A DNA stretch of 64,000 nt from Granulicella pectinivorans (GCF_900114625.1 NZ_FOZL01000001.1:2914001-2978000), one strand, 5' to 3'; shown: positions 43,996 to 54,369, numbered from the stretch's first letter. The notes: a model not told the origin generated them from the letters alone. Program-made: numbers and translations.

Positions 43996-45963
43996 TTGAT
44001 CGACGCAATGCCGGCAGAGGATACGGACGTTTTGCAAAGACATCCGCTTGATGCGGTCGCTCGCGAGCTTGCGAGCGACGGGCATCGGTCGAGCTCTGCG
44101 TGGCATGCACTTCCGGCAGCGTTCCGAGTACTGGCGGCGGAAACCCCCCGGTCCGTGCTCCTTGAGACCGCAAAGCAGGATGGCGATGGTGACAAGAGCC
44201 TGCTTTTTCTCGATCCTCGCGGCGAGTTGATTGCATGGACCGCTGCGGAGATGGATGAACTCCTGACAGAGGTTGACCGGCTCGTATCGGATGGAGCGTT
44301 TTTGGCTGGATTCTTTGGCTATGAGTGTGGCGATCACTTCATCGGGCTGGCACCGAGACGCGATGGGGTCGAGCCTCTGGCCTGGTTGGGGGTGTTCGGA
44401 GCTCCCATCGAGTTCGATCATCGCAGCGGTGTCATCCGGGGTGTGCTTCCTGAGATGCGCGCGGCGAGCCACGATGGGGATATGGCTGCCACGATTCATA
44501 CGGATGGCTTGCAGATCGCGCGAGAGGACTACGATGCGGCCATCGCGAGCATCCATGGCTATCTGCAGGCCGGCGACACCTACCAGGTGAACTTTACGGA
44601 CAGGATTGAGGGCGAGACAGACTCGGATGCCTTGACGGTTTACCAGACTTTGCTGCGGCAACAGCCGGTCCCCTTCGCCGCGTACATCGACAGTCCGTTC
44701 GGGACGATTCTTTCTTTCTCTCCTGAGTTATTTTTTCGGACGACGCAACGGCGAATCTGTGTGCGTCCCATGAAGGGGACGTGGCGACGTGGCGTGAATT
44801 TTACCGAGGATGAGAAAGCTCAGCGGCAGTTGCGGCATGATGAGAAGAACCGAAGCGAACATGTGATGATCGTGGACCTGCTGCGGAATGATCTTGGACG
44901 CATCTGCAGGTATGGTTCGGTGCACGTCGATGAACTCTTCCATGTTGAACGCTACAACACGCTTCTGCAGATGACCTCTACCTGTTCCGGCCAACTGCGC
45001 GATGGGGTGTCGCCCTCTGAGGTGCTCGTGAATCTGTTTCCGTGCGGATCGATTACAGGCGCTCCAAAGCGGAGATCGATGGAGATCATCCGGGAGCTGG
45101 AACGCCGTCCTCGCGGAGTGTATAGCGGTTGCATCGGCTTCTTCGGGCCCGATGGGGAGGCGTGCTTCAATGTTGCGATCCGCACGGTGAAGCTGGAAGG
45201 CAGACGTCTGTCCATGGGGGTTGGCGGCGGCATTACCGCTGATTCGAAGGCTGAGGAGGAGTTTGCAGAGTGTCGACTGAAGGCTGAGTTTCTTACCAGG
45301 AGACAGCCTTCTTTTTCGTTGATTGAGACCATGCGTGGGATGGACGGGGAGATCCCACTGCTGCCAAGGCACATGCAACGGCTGTCGGTGTCCGCGAGAT
45401 ACTTTGGGATGCTGTATGACGAGAGTGCGTTGTGGAGGGAACTGGTCTCCATGGCGCGGGACGGCGCGTGTGTCGAGAGCAAGGTACGTCTTATGCTGCA
45501 CCAGACCGGTGACTGGACGATCTCTGTGTCCCCCCTGGAGCAGATGGCTTGGAGCGGACGTCTGCTGCTGGCAGAGGCACGCACGTGCGCGACGGACGTA
45601 TCGCTGCATCATAAGACGACTTGTCGCGATCTGTATGAACGGAGTCTTGCGGAGGCTCACGCGAGGGGATTCGATGAGGTAATTTTCCTGAACAAGCAGG
45701 GCGAACTGACGGAGGGCGCGATCAGCAATCTGTTTCTCCAGGTTGGCGAGCAGTGGATGACTCCGAGTCTTCAGTGTGGAGTGCTTCCCGGAATTCAGCG
45801 CGCACAGATGCTGGAACACGTACAGCATGTGGAAGAGCGTACGCTTCGGCTTGAAGATCTTGCAGGGGCCGAGTCTGTCTATGTCTGCAACGCGCTGCGG
45901 GGTGTGCGTGTGGTCGTTTCCGTTGAAGCGGACGACGGCAGCGTTCTTTGGACGAAGAAGTAA
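43996..45963 (+). CDS. pabBC: Aminodeoxychorismate synthase component I fused to aminodeoxychorismate lyase
   Basis: 655 residues. The first two thirds are PabB: GDTYQVNFTDRI, RPMKGTWRRG, VDLLRNDLGRI, GSITGAPKRRSMEII and GGGITADSKAEEEFAE are the chorismate-binding motifs. The rest is a PLP-dependent class IV aminotransferase-fold lyase (FSLIETMRG, EVIFLNKQGELTEGAISNLF, GVLPGIQR), the PabC reaction. Together they convert chorismate, with the amidotransferase PabA, to 4-aminobenzoate for folate. Such fusions are common in bacteria. The start is TTG 43996 (GAGG nearby) or ATG 44008. No pabA is in the window. Confidence 0.92.
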   Translation: MIDAMPAEDTDVLQRHPLDAVARELASDGHRSSSAWHALPAAFRVLAAETPRSVLLETAKQDGDGDKSLLFLDPRGELIAWTAAEMDELLTEVDRLVSDGAFLAGFFGYECGDHFIGLAPRRDGVEPLAWLGVFGAPIEFDHRSGVIRGVLPEMRAASHDGDMAATIHTDGLQIAREDYDAAIASIHGYLQAGDTYQVNFTDRIEGETDSDALTVYQTLLRQQPVPFAAYIDSPFGTILSFSPELFFRTTQRRICVRPMKGTWRRGVNFTEDEKAQRQLRHDEKNRSEHVMIVDLLRNDLGRICRYGSVHVDELFHVERYNTLLQMTSTCSGQLRDGVSPSEVLVNLFPCGSITGAPKRRSMEIIRELERRPRGVYSGCIGFFGPDGEACFNVAIRTVKLEGRRLSMGVGGGITADSKAEEEFAECRLKAEFLTRRQPSFSLIETMRGMDGEIPLLPRHMQRLSVSARYFGMLYDESALWRELVSMARDGACVESKVRLMLHQTGDWTISVSPLEQMAWSGRLLLAEARTCATDVSLHHKTTCRDLYERSLAEAHARGFDEVIFLNKQGELTEGAISNLFLQVGEQWMTPSLQCGVLPGIQRAQMLEHVQHVEERTLRLEDLAGAESVYVCNALRGVRVVVSVEADDGSVLWTKK

Positions 45964-45993
45964 CCGCTTCGTGATTTTCTCCAGGCAAAAGAA

Positions 45994-46018
45994 AGGGCTG
46001 GCCTTTGCGGCCAGCCCT
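45994..46018 (-). terminator. Terminator for the minus-strand TonB receptor
   Basis: A 10-bp stem (AGGGCTGGCC with GGCCAGCCCT) around TTTGC; on the minus strand it is followed by TTCTTTTGCC. It lies between convergent genes and may also slow plus-strand transcripts. Confidence 0.7.
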
Positions 46019-46046
46019 GTTCAGCGTGGAAAGATCCAGTTGTCCT

Positions 46047-49000
46047 CTAGAAGTTTGCACGAAGAGCGAACTGGAGGACACGGGGAGATCCAGCCGCGGT
46101 GATGCGACCGAAGGTTGAGGTTGAAGCGACCGTGCTTCCGGGATTGCTGTAGTTGCTGCGGTTGATGACGTTGAACGCCTCTGCCCGGAACTGGAGCTTG
46201 AATCGTTCTGCGATGGGGAAGACCTTGAAGCCAGAAGCATCTACGTTGAGCGAACCAGGCCCACGAAGGATGCCGCGGCTGCTGTTGCCGAACGTTCCGG
46301 TCGCCGCCTGCTGGAAGGCCGCGGTGTTGAAGTATGCGTTCAGATAGCTCGCCCCGGAGACACGTGCAGGATTGCCGATGAGATCGGCATAGTCGTTGCC
46401 TACTCCTGAGAGGGAGCGGTCTGTGCCGCTGGTGACGGTGATGGGCGTTCCGCTGGCGGCGGAGAGGATGGTGTTTACCTGCCAGCCGTTGATGATGGCA
46501 CCGAGTGTCCGGTTGGTGTTGAACTTCGGCAGGTCGTAGAGAGCGGACAGGTTATAGCGGAGGCGGACGTCGTAGTCCGCGGGGCCGCGCGAGCTGTTCA
46601 GGTTGAAGGGATTCGGAGGACCAGCATTGCCTTCGATCGCGCTGGAGTTGTTATCGATGACTTTGCCGTAGGTGAGATTGGTCAGCACATGAAGGCCTTG
46701 CGATACGCGGCGCGTGACGTTGACCTGAAGACCGTTGTAGTCCGCGTACTCGTACGAGCTTGCCACCTCCACTGCGCCGAGCCCTTGATAGAGACGGCGT
46801 GACTGAATGTTGGCGAGCGTCGCACCCGCGGCGTAGACACCCGGGTTGAGCTGACGTGAACCCATGATGTGTTGTGCGTGGTTGCCAACGTAGGCAATGG
46901 AGACGGCGGTCGTGCGGTTGATCTGGGCTTCGAAGGTGATATTGCGATCCTGAATGGTGGCAACCTTCGAGTTTGAGTCGAGTACGCCACCCGCAACCGG
47001 AAGCGTGAACTGATAGGTCGCGAACTGGCTGACCGGGGTGTGAGCGCGCGGGAAGGGCGATGTCGTGCCGGCGAAGATGTTGTCCCATGCATTGGCGGGG
47101 TTGGCGATGGAGAGCGCGAAATTACGCGGCTGCGTCTGGTTCGTCCTCTGGTAGAGCAGACCTTCGGGGAAGCCATAGAAGAGGCCGTACGCGCCACGGA
47201 TGACGAAGCGGTTGCTGCCACCGACGTTGTAGGCGAATCCGAGACGAGGACCGAAGGTTTTCCAGTTGTTCTTGAAGATGGAGGACTGTACCCCCGGGTC
47301 GCCGAGGAACTGAAGGCCCGCCGGTGCGTTGGGTGCTACGGTCGAGCGATATCCAGCCTGGAATCCAACCAGAGACTGGTTGAGGTCGGTGGGCGGAAGC
47401 CATGGCTCCCAACGGATGCCTGCATTGATCGTGAGATCGCGCGTGACCTTGAAGTCATCCTGGATGAAGAGGGAAGGACGGTTTTCGCGGAGATAGAAGG
47501 TGCGGCCATTGTCCTGCGTGAATGTGGACTCGTAACCGAGATAGAAGTCGGCGGCGGCGTTGCCGGTGCGGGCTCCTGAGAACTGGTTATCGCCCGGGAC
47601 GTAGGAGTAGTCGTTCGCATTGATGCGCGAACGCTCAAACTCTCCTCCGAAGCTGATGGTGTGACGATGAAGAAGCTTGATGAAGTTGACGCGCTCATCG
47701 AAGGTGGTGGAGGCCTGCGTGAGAGCGCCACCCGAGAAGATGTTGACGAAGCCCGAGATGTTTGCGCGGATGCCCGGGAAGATGGGTACCTGGGTGCCGA
47801 GGGGAACGTTCTGGCCGAGGCTTTGGAGCGACTGGAGACCGGGCGCAACCGGGATCTGGGTGCGGGCGAAGCGGCCGGCTGAAACGGTGACCGTGCCTGT
47901 GAGCGTGGAGCTGAAGATGTGGGTATCGCTGAGAGCGAGAGACTGGTTGCGGAAGAGGTTCGATGCGAAGAAGCCAGTGGGAGCGGTGAAGGTGCGCTGG
48001 AAGTTGTTCTGGTTGTAGAAGTAGCGTCCGCTGACTTGATTGGAGGCGCTGATCTTGTGGTCGATTTTGACGAGGTACTGCGTGCTGCTGACGTTGCTGT
48101 TCGGACTGAGCGTGACCTGTCCGGCTGCCGTAGCACTGAGGGGCGCGAGGTAGGTCTTGTAGAGAGCCTGTGAGAGCGGGCTTGCCGCGCGCGTGATCTG
48201 GTTGTTGGTGTAGTTGACGTTCGTTACGGGATCGTGCAACTGGGTCGCGACCGAGCTGAAGTTTCCGCTCATCTGCGCGGCTGTGGGGATGAAGAAGGTG
48301 ACGGGATTGGCGGAGGAGCGCTGCTCGAGATCTTCCGCGGCTCCGAAAAAGAATGTGCGGTCGCGGAAGATGGGGCCTCCGATGGTGCCGCCAAACTGAT
48401 TGAGCTTGAAGGGCGGCTTGATGGGAGTGCCCGCGCTTGTCTTCGCAGGAAAGTGGTTGTAGGAGTTCAGCACCGTGTTGCGAAGGTATTCGTATGCGGA
48501 TCCGTGAAAGGCATTGGTTCCGGAACGCGTTGAAAGCTGCACCAGGGCTCCGGCACCGGAGAACTGAGCGCTGTAGTTGGAGGATTGAATGGTGAACTCC
48601 TGCAGGGCGTCAGGGTTGGGCAGGATGGGAACGGAATCGAAGAAGCGATTGTTGTAGACGGCGTTATCAAGCTCGTAGGTGTTCTCGGTGGGGCGCAGAC
48701 CATTCACGGTGAGGCCTGTGTTGTCCTGCTGGCCGGACTCCGTACCGGTTGCGGTCAGTGCTGCGCCGGGCGTGAGTGTCGTGAGTTGCAGCGGGTTGCG
48801 TCCGTTGAGGGGGAGATCCTGGATCTGCTCGCGGTTGATCGTGGTCGACACGGTGGATGATGCCGTTTGGATGAGCGTCGAAGCAGAGGTTACGTTGACG
48901 GTCTCGGTCGATTCTCCGATGGCGAGAGGAAGCTGGAGATCGATGACCTGACCCGTGAGGAGGGATAGGTCGCTACGCTCCTCCGTTCTATAACCGGCCT

Positions 49001-49253
49001 TGCCGATGGTCACGGCATAGGTCCCGATTGGAATATTCGGAAAGACGAAGATGCCTTGCGCATTGGTGTCCGCCTTGCGTTCGAGCGCGGTCTCGGCATT
49101 GGTGACGGTGACGCTTGCGCCGGGGATGAGCGCGCCACTGCTATCCAGTACGGAACCGCGGATGGTGCCCGTTGCCTGAGCGTGAGCGTCATGAGGTAGC
49201 AGCACAGCAAACAGGAGAAGAAGGGACAGGAGAAGGGAGCGTGGTGCAGACAT
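46047..49253 (-). CDS. Oar-like TonB-dependent receptor with carboxypeptidase-regulatory domain
   Basis: About 1068 residues from ATG 49253, which has GGAGG 6 bases upstream; an earlier in-frame start has none. The signal peptide (LLLSLLLLFAVLLPHDAHAQ) is followed by the regulatory-like domain (GTIRGSVLDSSGALIPGAS), a plug (QDLPLNGRNPLQLTTL, AVYNNRFFDSVP) and a barrel ending RVLQFALRANF. It is downstream of, and on the same strand as, the MFS/SsuD/Gfo/GH2 cluster but separated by 332 bases, so it probably has its own promoter. Confidence 0.9.
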   Translation of the reverse strand: MSAPRSLLLSLLLLFAVLLPHDAHAQATGTIRGSVLDSSGALIPGASVTVTNAETALERKADTNAQGIFVFPNIPIGTYAVTIGKAGYRTEERSDLSLLTGQVIDLQLPLAIGESTETVNVTSASTLIQTASSTVSTTINREQIQDLPLNGRNPLQLTTLTPGAALTATGTESGQQDNTGLTVNGLRPTENTYELDNAVYNNRFFDSVPILPNPDALQEFTIQSSNYSAQFSGAGALVQLSTRSGTNAFHGSAYEYLRNTVLNSYNHFPAKTSAGTPIKPPFKLNQFGGTIGGPIFRDRTFFFGAAEDLEQRSSANPVTFFIPTAAQMSGNFSSVATQLHDPVTNVNYTNNQITRAASPLSQALYKTYLAPLSATAAGQVTLSPNSNVSSTQYLVKIDHKISASNQVSGRYFYNQNNFQRTFTAPTGFFASNLFRNQSLALSDTHIFSSTLTGTVTVSAGRFARTQIPVAPGLQSLQSLGQNVPLGTQVPIFPGIRANISGFVNIFSGGALTQASTTFDERVNFIKLLHRHTISFGGEFERSRINANDYSYVPGDNQFSGARTGNAAADFYLGYESTFTQDNGRTFYLRENRPSLFIQDDFKVTRDLTINAGIRWEPWLPPTDLNQSLVGFQAGYRSTVAPNAPAGLQFLGDPGVQSSIFKNNWKTFGPRLGFAYNVGGSNRFVIRGAYGLFYGFPEGLLYQRTNQTQPRNFALSIANPANAWDNIFAGTTSPFPRAHTPVSQFATYQFTLPVAGGVLDSNSKVATIQDRNITFEAQINRTTAVSIAYVGNHAQHIMGSRQLNPGVYAAGATLANIQSRRLYQGLGAVEVASSYEYADYNGLQVNVTRRVSQGLHVLTNLTYGKVIDNNSSAIEGNAGPPNPFNLNSSRGPADYDVRLRYNLSALYDLPKFNTNRTLGAIINGWQVNTILSAASGTPITVTSGTDRSLSGVGNDYADLIGNPARVSGASYLNAYFNTAAFQQAATGTFGNSSRGILRGPGSLNVDASGFKVFPIAERFKLQFRAEAFNVINRSNYSNPGSTVASTSTFGRITAAGSPRVLQFALRANF

Positions 49254-49585
49254 ACAGGCCTCCAAAGCCAAACAATGTGTCGTGTCATGGGGGTTGAGGG
49301 GAAGACCGAAGGTGGCAACGCACGTCCGCTACGCGGCCGGATCGTGGACTGCGATTACTTCGAAGTTGTTCTTAGAGCGAAACGGGAAGGGGACAACAAC
49401 CTGCGGCAGATGTCACAGCAGCCATCAGCACGCGCGGGAGCGGTGCCTTCGATCGCTGTTGCTGACTCGATATGTGAGCGGACATCTTCATCGCGGTGCA
49501 ATACCTTGTGTTGCATGGAGCTGGTTGGTTGGTTCGAAGAGCATCAGTGATGACGCACAACATCGATGGAATAAGAAGAGGGATC
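49254..49585. other. 332-base gap upstream of the third TonB receptor
   Basis: No supported gene and no recognisable operator. It must contain the receptor promoter if the receptor is not transcribed from the MFS gene. I see no hairpin with a T-run after the MFS stop. Confidence 0.4.
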
Positions 49586-50890
49586 TCATAAGGCGGGTGC
49601 CTCGTTGATACTCGAACGTGTCCGGTAACCTTTGCTCCCCAGGCTGAAGAGTGCGATGGTGCCGACCAGCGGCATCAAGGCGACCAGGTAAAAGACCGGG
49701 GCATACGAAAAGCGATCGACGAGTATCCCTGTAAGGAGCGGGAAGAGGAGTCCGCTGAGACCGCTGGCCACGCCACTGAAACCTGTGACGCGTCCGACCT
49801 CGTGCTCATCGAAGAGATCGGTCATGCTGGCGAACATGTTGGCGGAGAGGAAGTTGTCCGCAAACATGGCGATGCCGATGAGGAAGAAGGCTCCTCCGAT
49901 GGAGCGCGTGACTGGCACCAGCAGGCTTGCGATGCAAAGGATGCTTCCGCCATACATTGTGATCTTGCGCACCTTCATGATCTCGAGACCCTTGCTCTGG
50001 AGCCATCCGGCAGACCACCCGCCAGCGAACCCACCGGCATCGCCGAGCAGGAAAGGAATCCATCCGATGAGTCCAATCTGGCTCATGGAGAGGTGACGTG
50101 CGCTGAACAGGTAGCTCGGAATCCAGTACCAGTAGAACTGCATGACTGGACCGACGAAGAAACGGCACAGCATGATCGCCGCAAGGGAAGGTTGCCGCAG
50201 CAACTCACGGACTCCTGTTGCCGGCTTCGATGAGGTTAGCGTCGATTCAAGCGTCTCGTCGAGATCGACGGATGCGGGCTTGGGATCGCGGTACAGAAAC
50301 CACCACAACGGCGCCCACAACAGGCCCAGCGATGCCGATACGAGGAAGGCCGCGCGGAAGCCGAAACGATGTTGCAGGTAGACGATGAGAGGTGTCGCAA
50401 TGGTCGCACCGATCATGCTTCCGCTGTTGAAGATGCCAATGGCGAGTGTGCGCTCTTCCTTTTTGAAGAGCAGAGACGTGACCTTCACGCCACCGGAGTA
50501 GTTGCCGCATTCTCCTGTTCCCATCCAGAAGCGCGTGAGGCCGAGCTGCGAGCCGGTGCGCACAAGCGATTGCGCGCCGGTTGCAAAGGACCACCAGAGA
50601 ACAGCGCCAACAAGGCTGATACGAACGCCGAAGCGATCCATCAGGGCTCCCACGGGAAGCTCGCCGCTCATCATGCCAAACTGGAACGCCGCCACGATCC
50701 TGCCGTACTGCGTATTGGTGAGGTGCAGCGTCTGCTTCAGGATGGGTGCCAGCACGGACACGGTCTGGCGATCGATGAAATTGATCACCGTGATGGAGAA
50801 CAGCAGCGCGAGAATGAACCATCGTCTTCTGCCACTCGTCGCGGCGCGCACCGGCGGTTTCGCCTTTTCGGATTGGGATAGAGCTGTCAG
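49586..50890 (-). CDS. MFS transporter, anion:cation symporter (hexuronate) type
   Basis: About 434 residues if translation starts at CTG 50890, which overlaps the ssuD stop (CTGA) and has AAGGGG 5 bases upstream; GTG 50851 is a shorter alternative. The N-terminus then reads [24 protein letters not shown] before TM1, given here only as a charged leader. [13 protein letters not shown] in TM1 marks the ACS family, as for the MFS gene at the left end of the window. About 12 membrane segments are present. Coupled translation with SsuD suggests it imports the monooxygenase substrate or a sugar acid handled by this cluster. Confidence 0.86.
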   Translation of the reverse strand: MTALSQSEKAKPPVRAATSGRRRWFILALLFSITVINFIDRQTVSVLAPILKQTLHLTNTQYGRIVAAFQFGMMSGELPVGALMDRFGVRISLVGAVLWWSFATGAQSLVRTGSQLGLTRFWMGTGECGNYSGGVKVTSLLFKKEERTLAIGIFNSGSMIGATIATPLIVYLQHRFGFRAAFLVSASLGLLWAPLWWFLYRDPKPASVDLDETLESTLTSSKPATGVRELLRQPSLAAIMLCRFFVGPVMQFYWYWIPSYLFSARHLSMSQIGLIGWIPFLLGDAGGFAGGWSAGWLQSKGLEIMKVRKITMYGGSILCIASLLVPVTRSIGGAFFLIGIAMFADNFLSANMFASMTDLFDEHEVGRVTGFSGVASGLSGLLFPLLTGILVDRFSYAPVFYLVALMPLVGTIALFSLGSKGYRTRSSINEAPAL

Positions 50891-52029
50891 ACTGTCCCCT
50901 TATCCGCGGCGATGGGACGAAACTCATTCCCTACGAACTCATGCGAACGGCGCTGTTCTGTGCTCTTGATGTCGTCGTGTTGAAGAGGCAAAAGCGGGAA
51001 GAGCAGTTCCTTGACGCGGTACGCCTCTTCCAGGTGTGGATAGCCGGAGAGGATGAAGCTGTCAATGCCGAGGTCGGCATATTCGAGGATGCGTTTGGCG
51101 ACCGTCTCGGCATCACCGACCAGAGCGGTGCCTGCTCCGCTGCGAACGAGGCCGATGCCCGTCCATAGATTCGGGCTGACCTCCAATGTCTCGGGGCTGC
51201 TGCGAACGATCTCCGCCATGCGCCGCTGGCCTTCCGAATCAAATTTCGCAAGCCCTGCCTGAGCCTTGGCGACAACGTCCCGATCGACATAACGGATGAG
51301 ATCGTTTGCCGCTCGCCATGCGGCGTCGTTGGTCTCGCGGACGATGACGTGCAGGCGTATTCCGAAGCGAAGCGTGCGGCCTTGTTTCGCGGCGGCTTCA
51401 CGCACACGAGCGATCTTCTCGGCGACGAGTGCCGGTGGCTCTCCCCAGGTGAGATAGACATCCACCTGCTCGGCTGCGAGTTCGATGCCCGCCGTGGACG
51501 AACCACCGAAGTAGAGCGGAGGATGAGGGTTCTGCAGCGCGGGATAGTAAACCCTGGCACCTTCGACATGCAGGTACTTGCCTTCGAAAGTCTTCGTTTC
51601 GCCGGCCATGACGCCGCGCCATATCTTGAGGAACTCACCCGTGACGGCATAGCGCTCATCGTGTGGGAGGAAGACGCCGTCGGCAGCGGCCTCTCGCGGA
51701 TCTCCGCCCGTCACGACATTGATGAGAAGCCGGCCGTTCGACAGGCGGTCGAAGGTAGACGCCATGCGTGCAGCGACGACGGGCGACATGATGCCGGGGC
51801 GGATCGCCACGAGGAAGCGAAGCCTCTCGGTAAATGGCATGAGCGCGGAGGCCACGACCCATGAGTCTTCGCAGGAGTTTCCCGTGGGGAGGAGCACAGA
51901 GTAGAAGCCAAGCTGATCGACAGCCTGCGCGATCTGGCGGAGATACGGCAGATCGGTAAGCCGCGAGCCATGAGCGGAGCTGAGATAACGACCGTCGCCT
52001 GTTGTTGGGATGAACCAGGATATTTGCAT
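50887..52029 (-). CDS. ssuD: FMNH2-dependent alkanesulfonate monooxygenase (SsuD)
   Basis: 380 residues, bacterial-luciferase fold, very close to E. coli SsuD as I recall that sequence. The active-site features are all present: the Cys near residue 53 in [11 protein letters not shown], Arg and His in [14 protein letters not shown], the Arg in [14 protein letters not shown], and the Tyr in [12 protein letters not shown]. SsuD releases sulfite from alkanesulfonates using O2 and reduced flavin from a separate reductase. No flavin reductase (ssuE) or ABC importer (ssuABC) is nearby. Instead it lies in a sugar-gene operon, 18 bases after a Gfo/Idh/MocA gene and overlapping an MFS gene. The ribosome-binding site is weak. 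Confidence 0.88.
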   Translation of the reverse strand: MQISWFIPTTGDGRYLSSAHGSRLTDLPYLRQIAQAVDQLGFYSVLLPTGNSCEDSWVVASALMPFTERLRFLVAIRPGIMSPVVAARMASTFDRLSNGRLLINVVTGGDPREAAADGVFLPHDERYAVTGEFLKIWRGVMAGETKTFEGKYLHVEGARVYYPALQNPHPPLYFGGSSTAGIELAAEQVDVYLTWGEPPALVAEKIARVREAAAKQGRTLRFGIRLHVIVRETNDAAWRAANDLIRYVDRDVVAKAQAGLAKFDSEGQRRMAEIVRSSPETLEVSPNLWTGIGLVRSGAGTALVGDAETVAKRILEYADLGIDSFILSGYPHLEEAYRVKELLFPLLPLQHDDIKSTEQRRSHEFVGNEFRPIAADKGTV

Positions 52030-52047
52030 ACGTTTTTTTATTTCGGC

Positions 52048-53232
52048 CTATGAGCTTTTATCGAGTGATGTTGCAGGGAGTTTGGTCCAATATGACTGCA
52101 CCGCCAGAAGGACCGGTATGGATGCCTGGATGCCCGCCTCAAGTGGTGCGTTCGGTTTCGCGCCTGTCGTGATGGCGTCGAGGAAGTTCTTTGTGTGCGC
52201 CAACTCCAGATCGTTTCTGGAATCGACACGCACGGGCTGGCCCTGATAGGGCGTGAAGATGTAGCCATCACGCGCGATATCGAGCAAGCCTTTTGTCCCC
52301 TCGAAGACCACCGAAGGGCGTTCGTCGCGAAGAGGAAGGACAGAGCTCTCGAAGTTGAGGTTCCAATTCGCGTACTTCACCACCGCGCTGACTGTGTCGG
52401 GGTTGTTGCGCTGATCATGCAGCTTGTAGATCCCTCCGGTCGCGTATGCGGAGAGCGGCGTGGAGTCGTTCTGAAACCACTGCGCGACGTCGGCCCAGTG
52501 CGTGAGGATGTCGGCCAGCAGGCCGTTGCCGTACTCGTGGAAGTAGCGCCACGAATCGTAACGGACGGTCTCATAAGGGACCTTGGGAGCACCACCAAGA
52601 AAGCGCTCCCAGTCCAGCCCGGCAGGCTTCGGCGCATCTGGAATCTCACGGCGCTGCCATGGGAAGTCATGCCAGACTGCACGAACCTGCACGACATCGC
52701 CGAGCTTGCCACCGTCGAAATATTCTTCCTTCACCTGCTGATAGTGGGCGCCGCTCCTCTGCTGCATGCCGCATTGCAGTACGCGCTGCGCCTTGTGCGC
52801 GGAGGCGACCAGCGTGTCTCGTTCATGCCAGCGATGCAGGGTCGGCTTCTCCAGGTAGACGTGCTTGCCGGCAGCGAGTGCATCATGTGCGATTGGTACG
52901 TGGAGGTGATCGGGTGCGGCGATGAGAACGGCGTCGACATTCTTGTGAGCGAGCAGGTCCTGATGCGCGTTGTAGGTTGCCGGCTCTCCGATCTCGGGCG
53001 GCAACTGCGCTGCGACGCGAAGGCGGGTTGCCTCATAGGTGTCGGCGATGGCCGCGAGCCGCAGCCGCTTGTCCTTTAGGAACGCTGCACCCACGATGCG
53101 GCCTCGGCGACCAACGCCCACGATGCCAAGCCCTACCTTGTTGTTCGCGCCCACAATCTGAGAGTACGATCGCGCGGTCATGGTGCTTGCTGAGACAGTT
53201 GCAGCGGCTTGCAGAAACTCTCGACGATTCAT
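52048..53232 (-). CDS. Tat-exported Gfo/Idh/MocA-family oxidoreductase
   Basis: 394 residues. The ATG at 53232 overlaps the stop of the TIM-barrel gene (ATGA) and follows an AGGAG. The N-terminus (NRREFLQAAATVSAS) is a Tat-like signal. The Rossmann motif GLGIVGVGRRGRIV binds NAD(P), and HVYLEKPTLHRW contains the EKP motif and catalytic Lys of the family. The C-terminal domain includes ADILTHWADVAQWF. These enzymes oxidise or reduce sugar hydroxyls, often at C3; Tat-exported members carry a tightly bound cofactor. Tight coupling to the TIM-barrel protein suggests a joint oxidation/isomerisation or elimination step in the periplasm. Confidence 0.9.
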   Translation of the reverse strand: MNRREFLQAAATVSASTMTARSYSQIVGANNKVGLGIVGVGRRGRIVGAAFLKDKRLRLAAIADTYEATRLRVAAQLPPEIGEPATYNAHQDLLAHKNVDAVLIAAPDHLHVPIAHDALAAGKHVYLEKPTLHRWHERDTLVASAHKAQRVLQCGMQQRSGAHYQQVKEEYFDGGKLGDVVQVRAVWHDFPWQRREIPDAPKPAGLDWERFLGGAPKVPYETVRYDSWRYFHEYGNGLLADILTHWADVAQWFQNDSTPLSAYATGGIYKLHDQRNNPDTVSAVVKYANWNLNFESSVLPLRDERPSVVFEGTKGLLDIARDGYIFTPYQGQPVRVDSRNDLELAHTKNFLDAITTGAKPNAPLEAGIQASIPVLLAVQSYWTKLPATSLDKSS

Positions 53233-54128
53233 GCTCCGAAGGCTCCTTTCAGAGCGGTATACGCAGGTTGCAGAACGACAAGACCAGACTTGGTGCCGTC
53301 TTCTCGCTCCTCTTCGTTGATGACCCATCCCGACCACTTCGCTCGTTCGAGAGATGATGCTACCTGGCGAAGGGGGAATGTGCCCTGGCCCAGTGGGACC
53401 TGTTTGCCTTCACGGAAGTCGCGGAAGTGAATGCCTGTGAGGCGCGCAGCATGTTCGTATACAAATCGGGGAATGTCGAAGCCCGTTCGATAGGCATGTC
53501 CTGCGTCGAGCAGGAATGACACGGACGCGGGATCGGTATCTGCGTAGACTTGCAGGATCTCGCGGCCATCGTATTTATACTCCGGCCAGTGATTGTGATA
53601 CGCGAGAATGAGTCCCTGCGACTTCGCGAACTGCCCTGCACGATTGAGCGCATCGGCCTTCCGCTTGATCTCGTCGGGCGTGACAGCCGGTGATCCGCTG
53701 AGGATCAGACGCTGCGCTCCAAGCTCCGCACCGAGTCTCGCGACCGACTCGTAGAGCGCCTGCGGCGCGATGCTCGTCTGGGGATCGTATTCGGGCAGGA
53801 AGATATGGACGCCTGTGAACACCAGCCCCTTCGCTTCGATCCGCGTGCGCGCCTCTGCAGTGGACTTCGCCTGGCTGCGAAGGTTGATGAATCCCGTTTC
53901 GAACCCCGCATACCCGACGCTTTTCAGGTCACCGAGTGCTGCAAGGAAGCTATCGAAGTTGCGTGGATCGATGGGGAAGGCATTCGTCTGCGCGGCGAGA
54001 CGGATCGCATTCGATTCAGCAGGGAGAGCGACCTTCGTGAGATTGCTTGCATGAGCGGCAAGCGCAGAGAAACCTACGCTGGCAAGCGAGCGGAGAACGC
54101 CGCGTCGCGAAAGAGAATGCATAAACAT
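53229..54128 (-). CDS. Tat-exported sugar isomerase/epimerase-like TIM-barrel protein
   Basis: About 299 residues from ATG 54128 (GGAG 4 bases upstream) or ATG 54122. The N-terminus (HSLSRRGVLRSLASVGFSAL) is a Tat signal. The AP_endonuc_2 TIM barrel has GYAGFETGFI, LAYHNHWPEY and FLLDAGHAYRTG, with His, Asp and Glu positioned as metal ligands, and a closing WVINEEERED. It is related to but distinct from the TIM-barrel protein at 6309. Its stop overlaps the start of the Gfo/Idh/MocA gene, so the two are made together. Confidence 0.86.
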   Translation of the reverse strand: MFMHSLSRRGVLRSLASVGFSALAAHASNLTKVALPAESNAIRLAAQTNAFPIDPRNFDSFLAALGDLKSVGYAGFETGFINLRSQAKSTAEARTRIEAKGLVFTGVHIFLPEYDPQTSIAPQALYESVARLGAELGAQRLILSGSPAVTPDEIKRKADALNRAGQFAKSQGLILAYHNHWPEYKYDGREILQVYADTDPASVSFLLDAGHAYRTGFDIPRFVYEHAARLTGIHFRDFREGKQVPLGQGTFPLRQVASSLERAKWSGWVINEEEREDGTKSGLVVLQPAYTALKGAFGA

Positions 54129-54369
54129 CGATCTCCAGAACAACTGGTTCCGCGACGAAAAGCCGTGCGGCAGTTGTTCGTATTCAGTGTGAAAAGGGGG
54201 GACTTGCTGGGGATGCACGTTCAGGACACAACGCGATCGATGACGTAGCCGGGGAGGCTAAGCGCAACAACAACAATGGCGGCGGGGAGCGGCCACTTGG
54301 TTCGACGCGTATGTTTTGACAGCAACGTCCATAGGAAGAACGATAAGACATCCGCTCATTCGAGTCAAC

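Noticed and set aside
49275..49550. Small open frame upstream of the third TonB receptor
   Set aside because: No ribosome-binding site, no recognisable features, and it occupies the receptor promoter region on the opposite strand.
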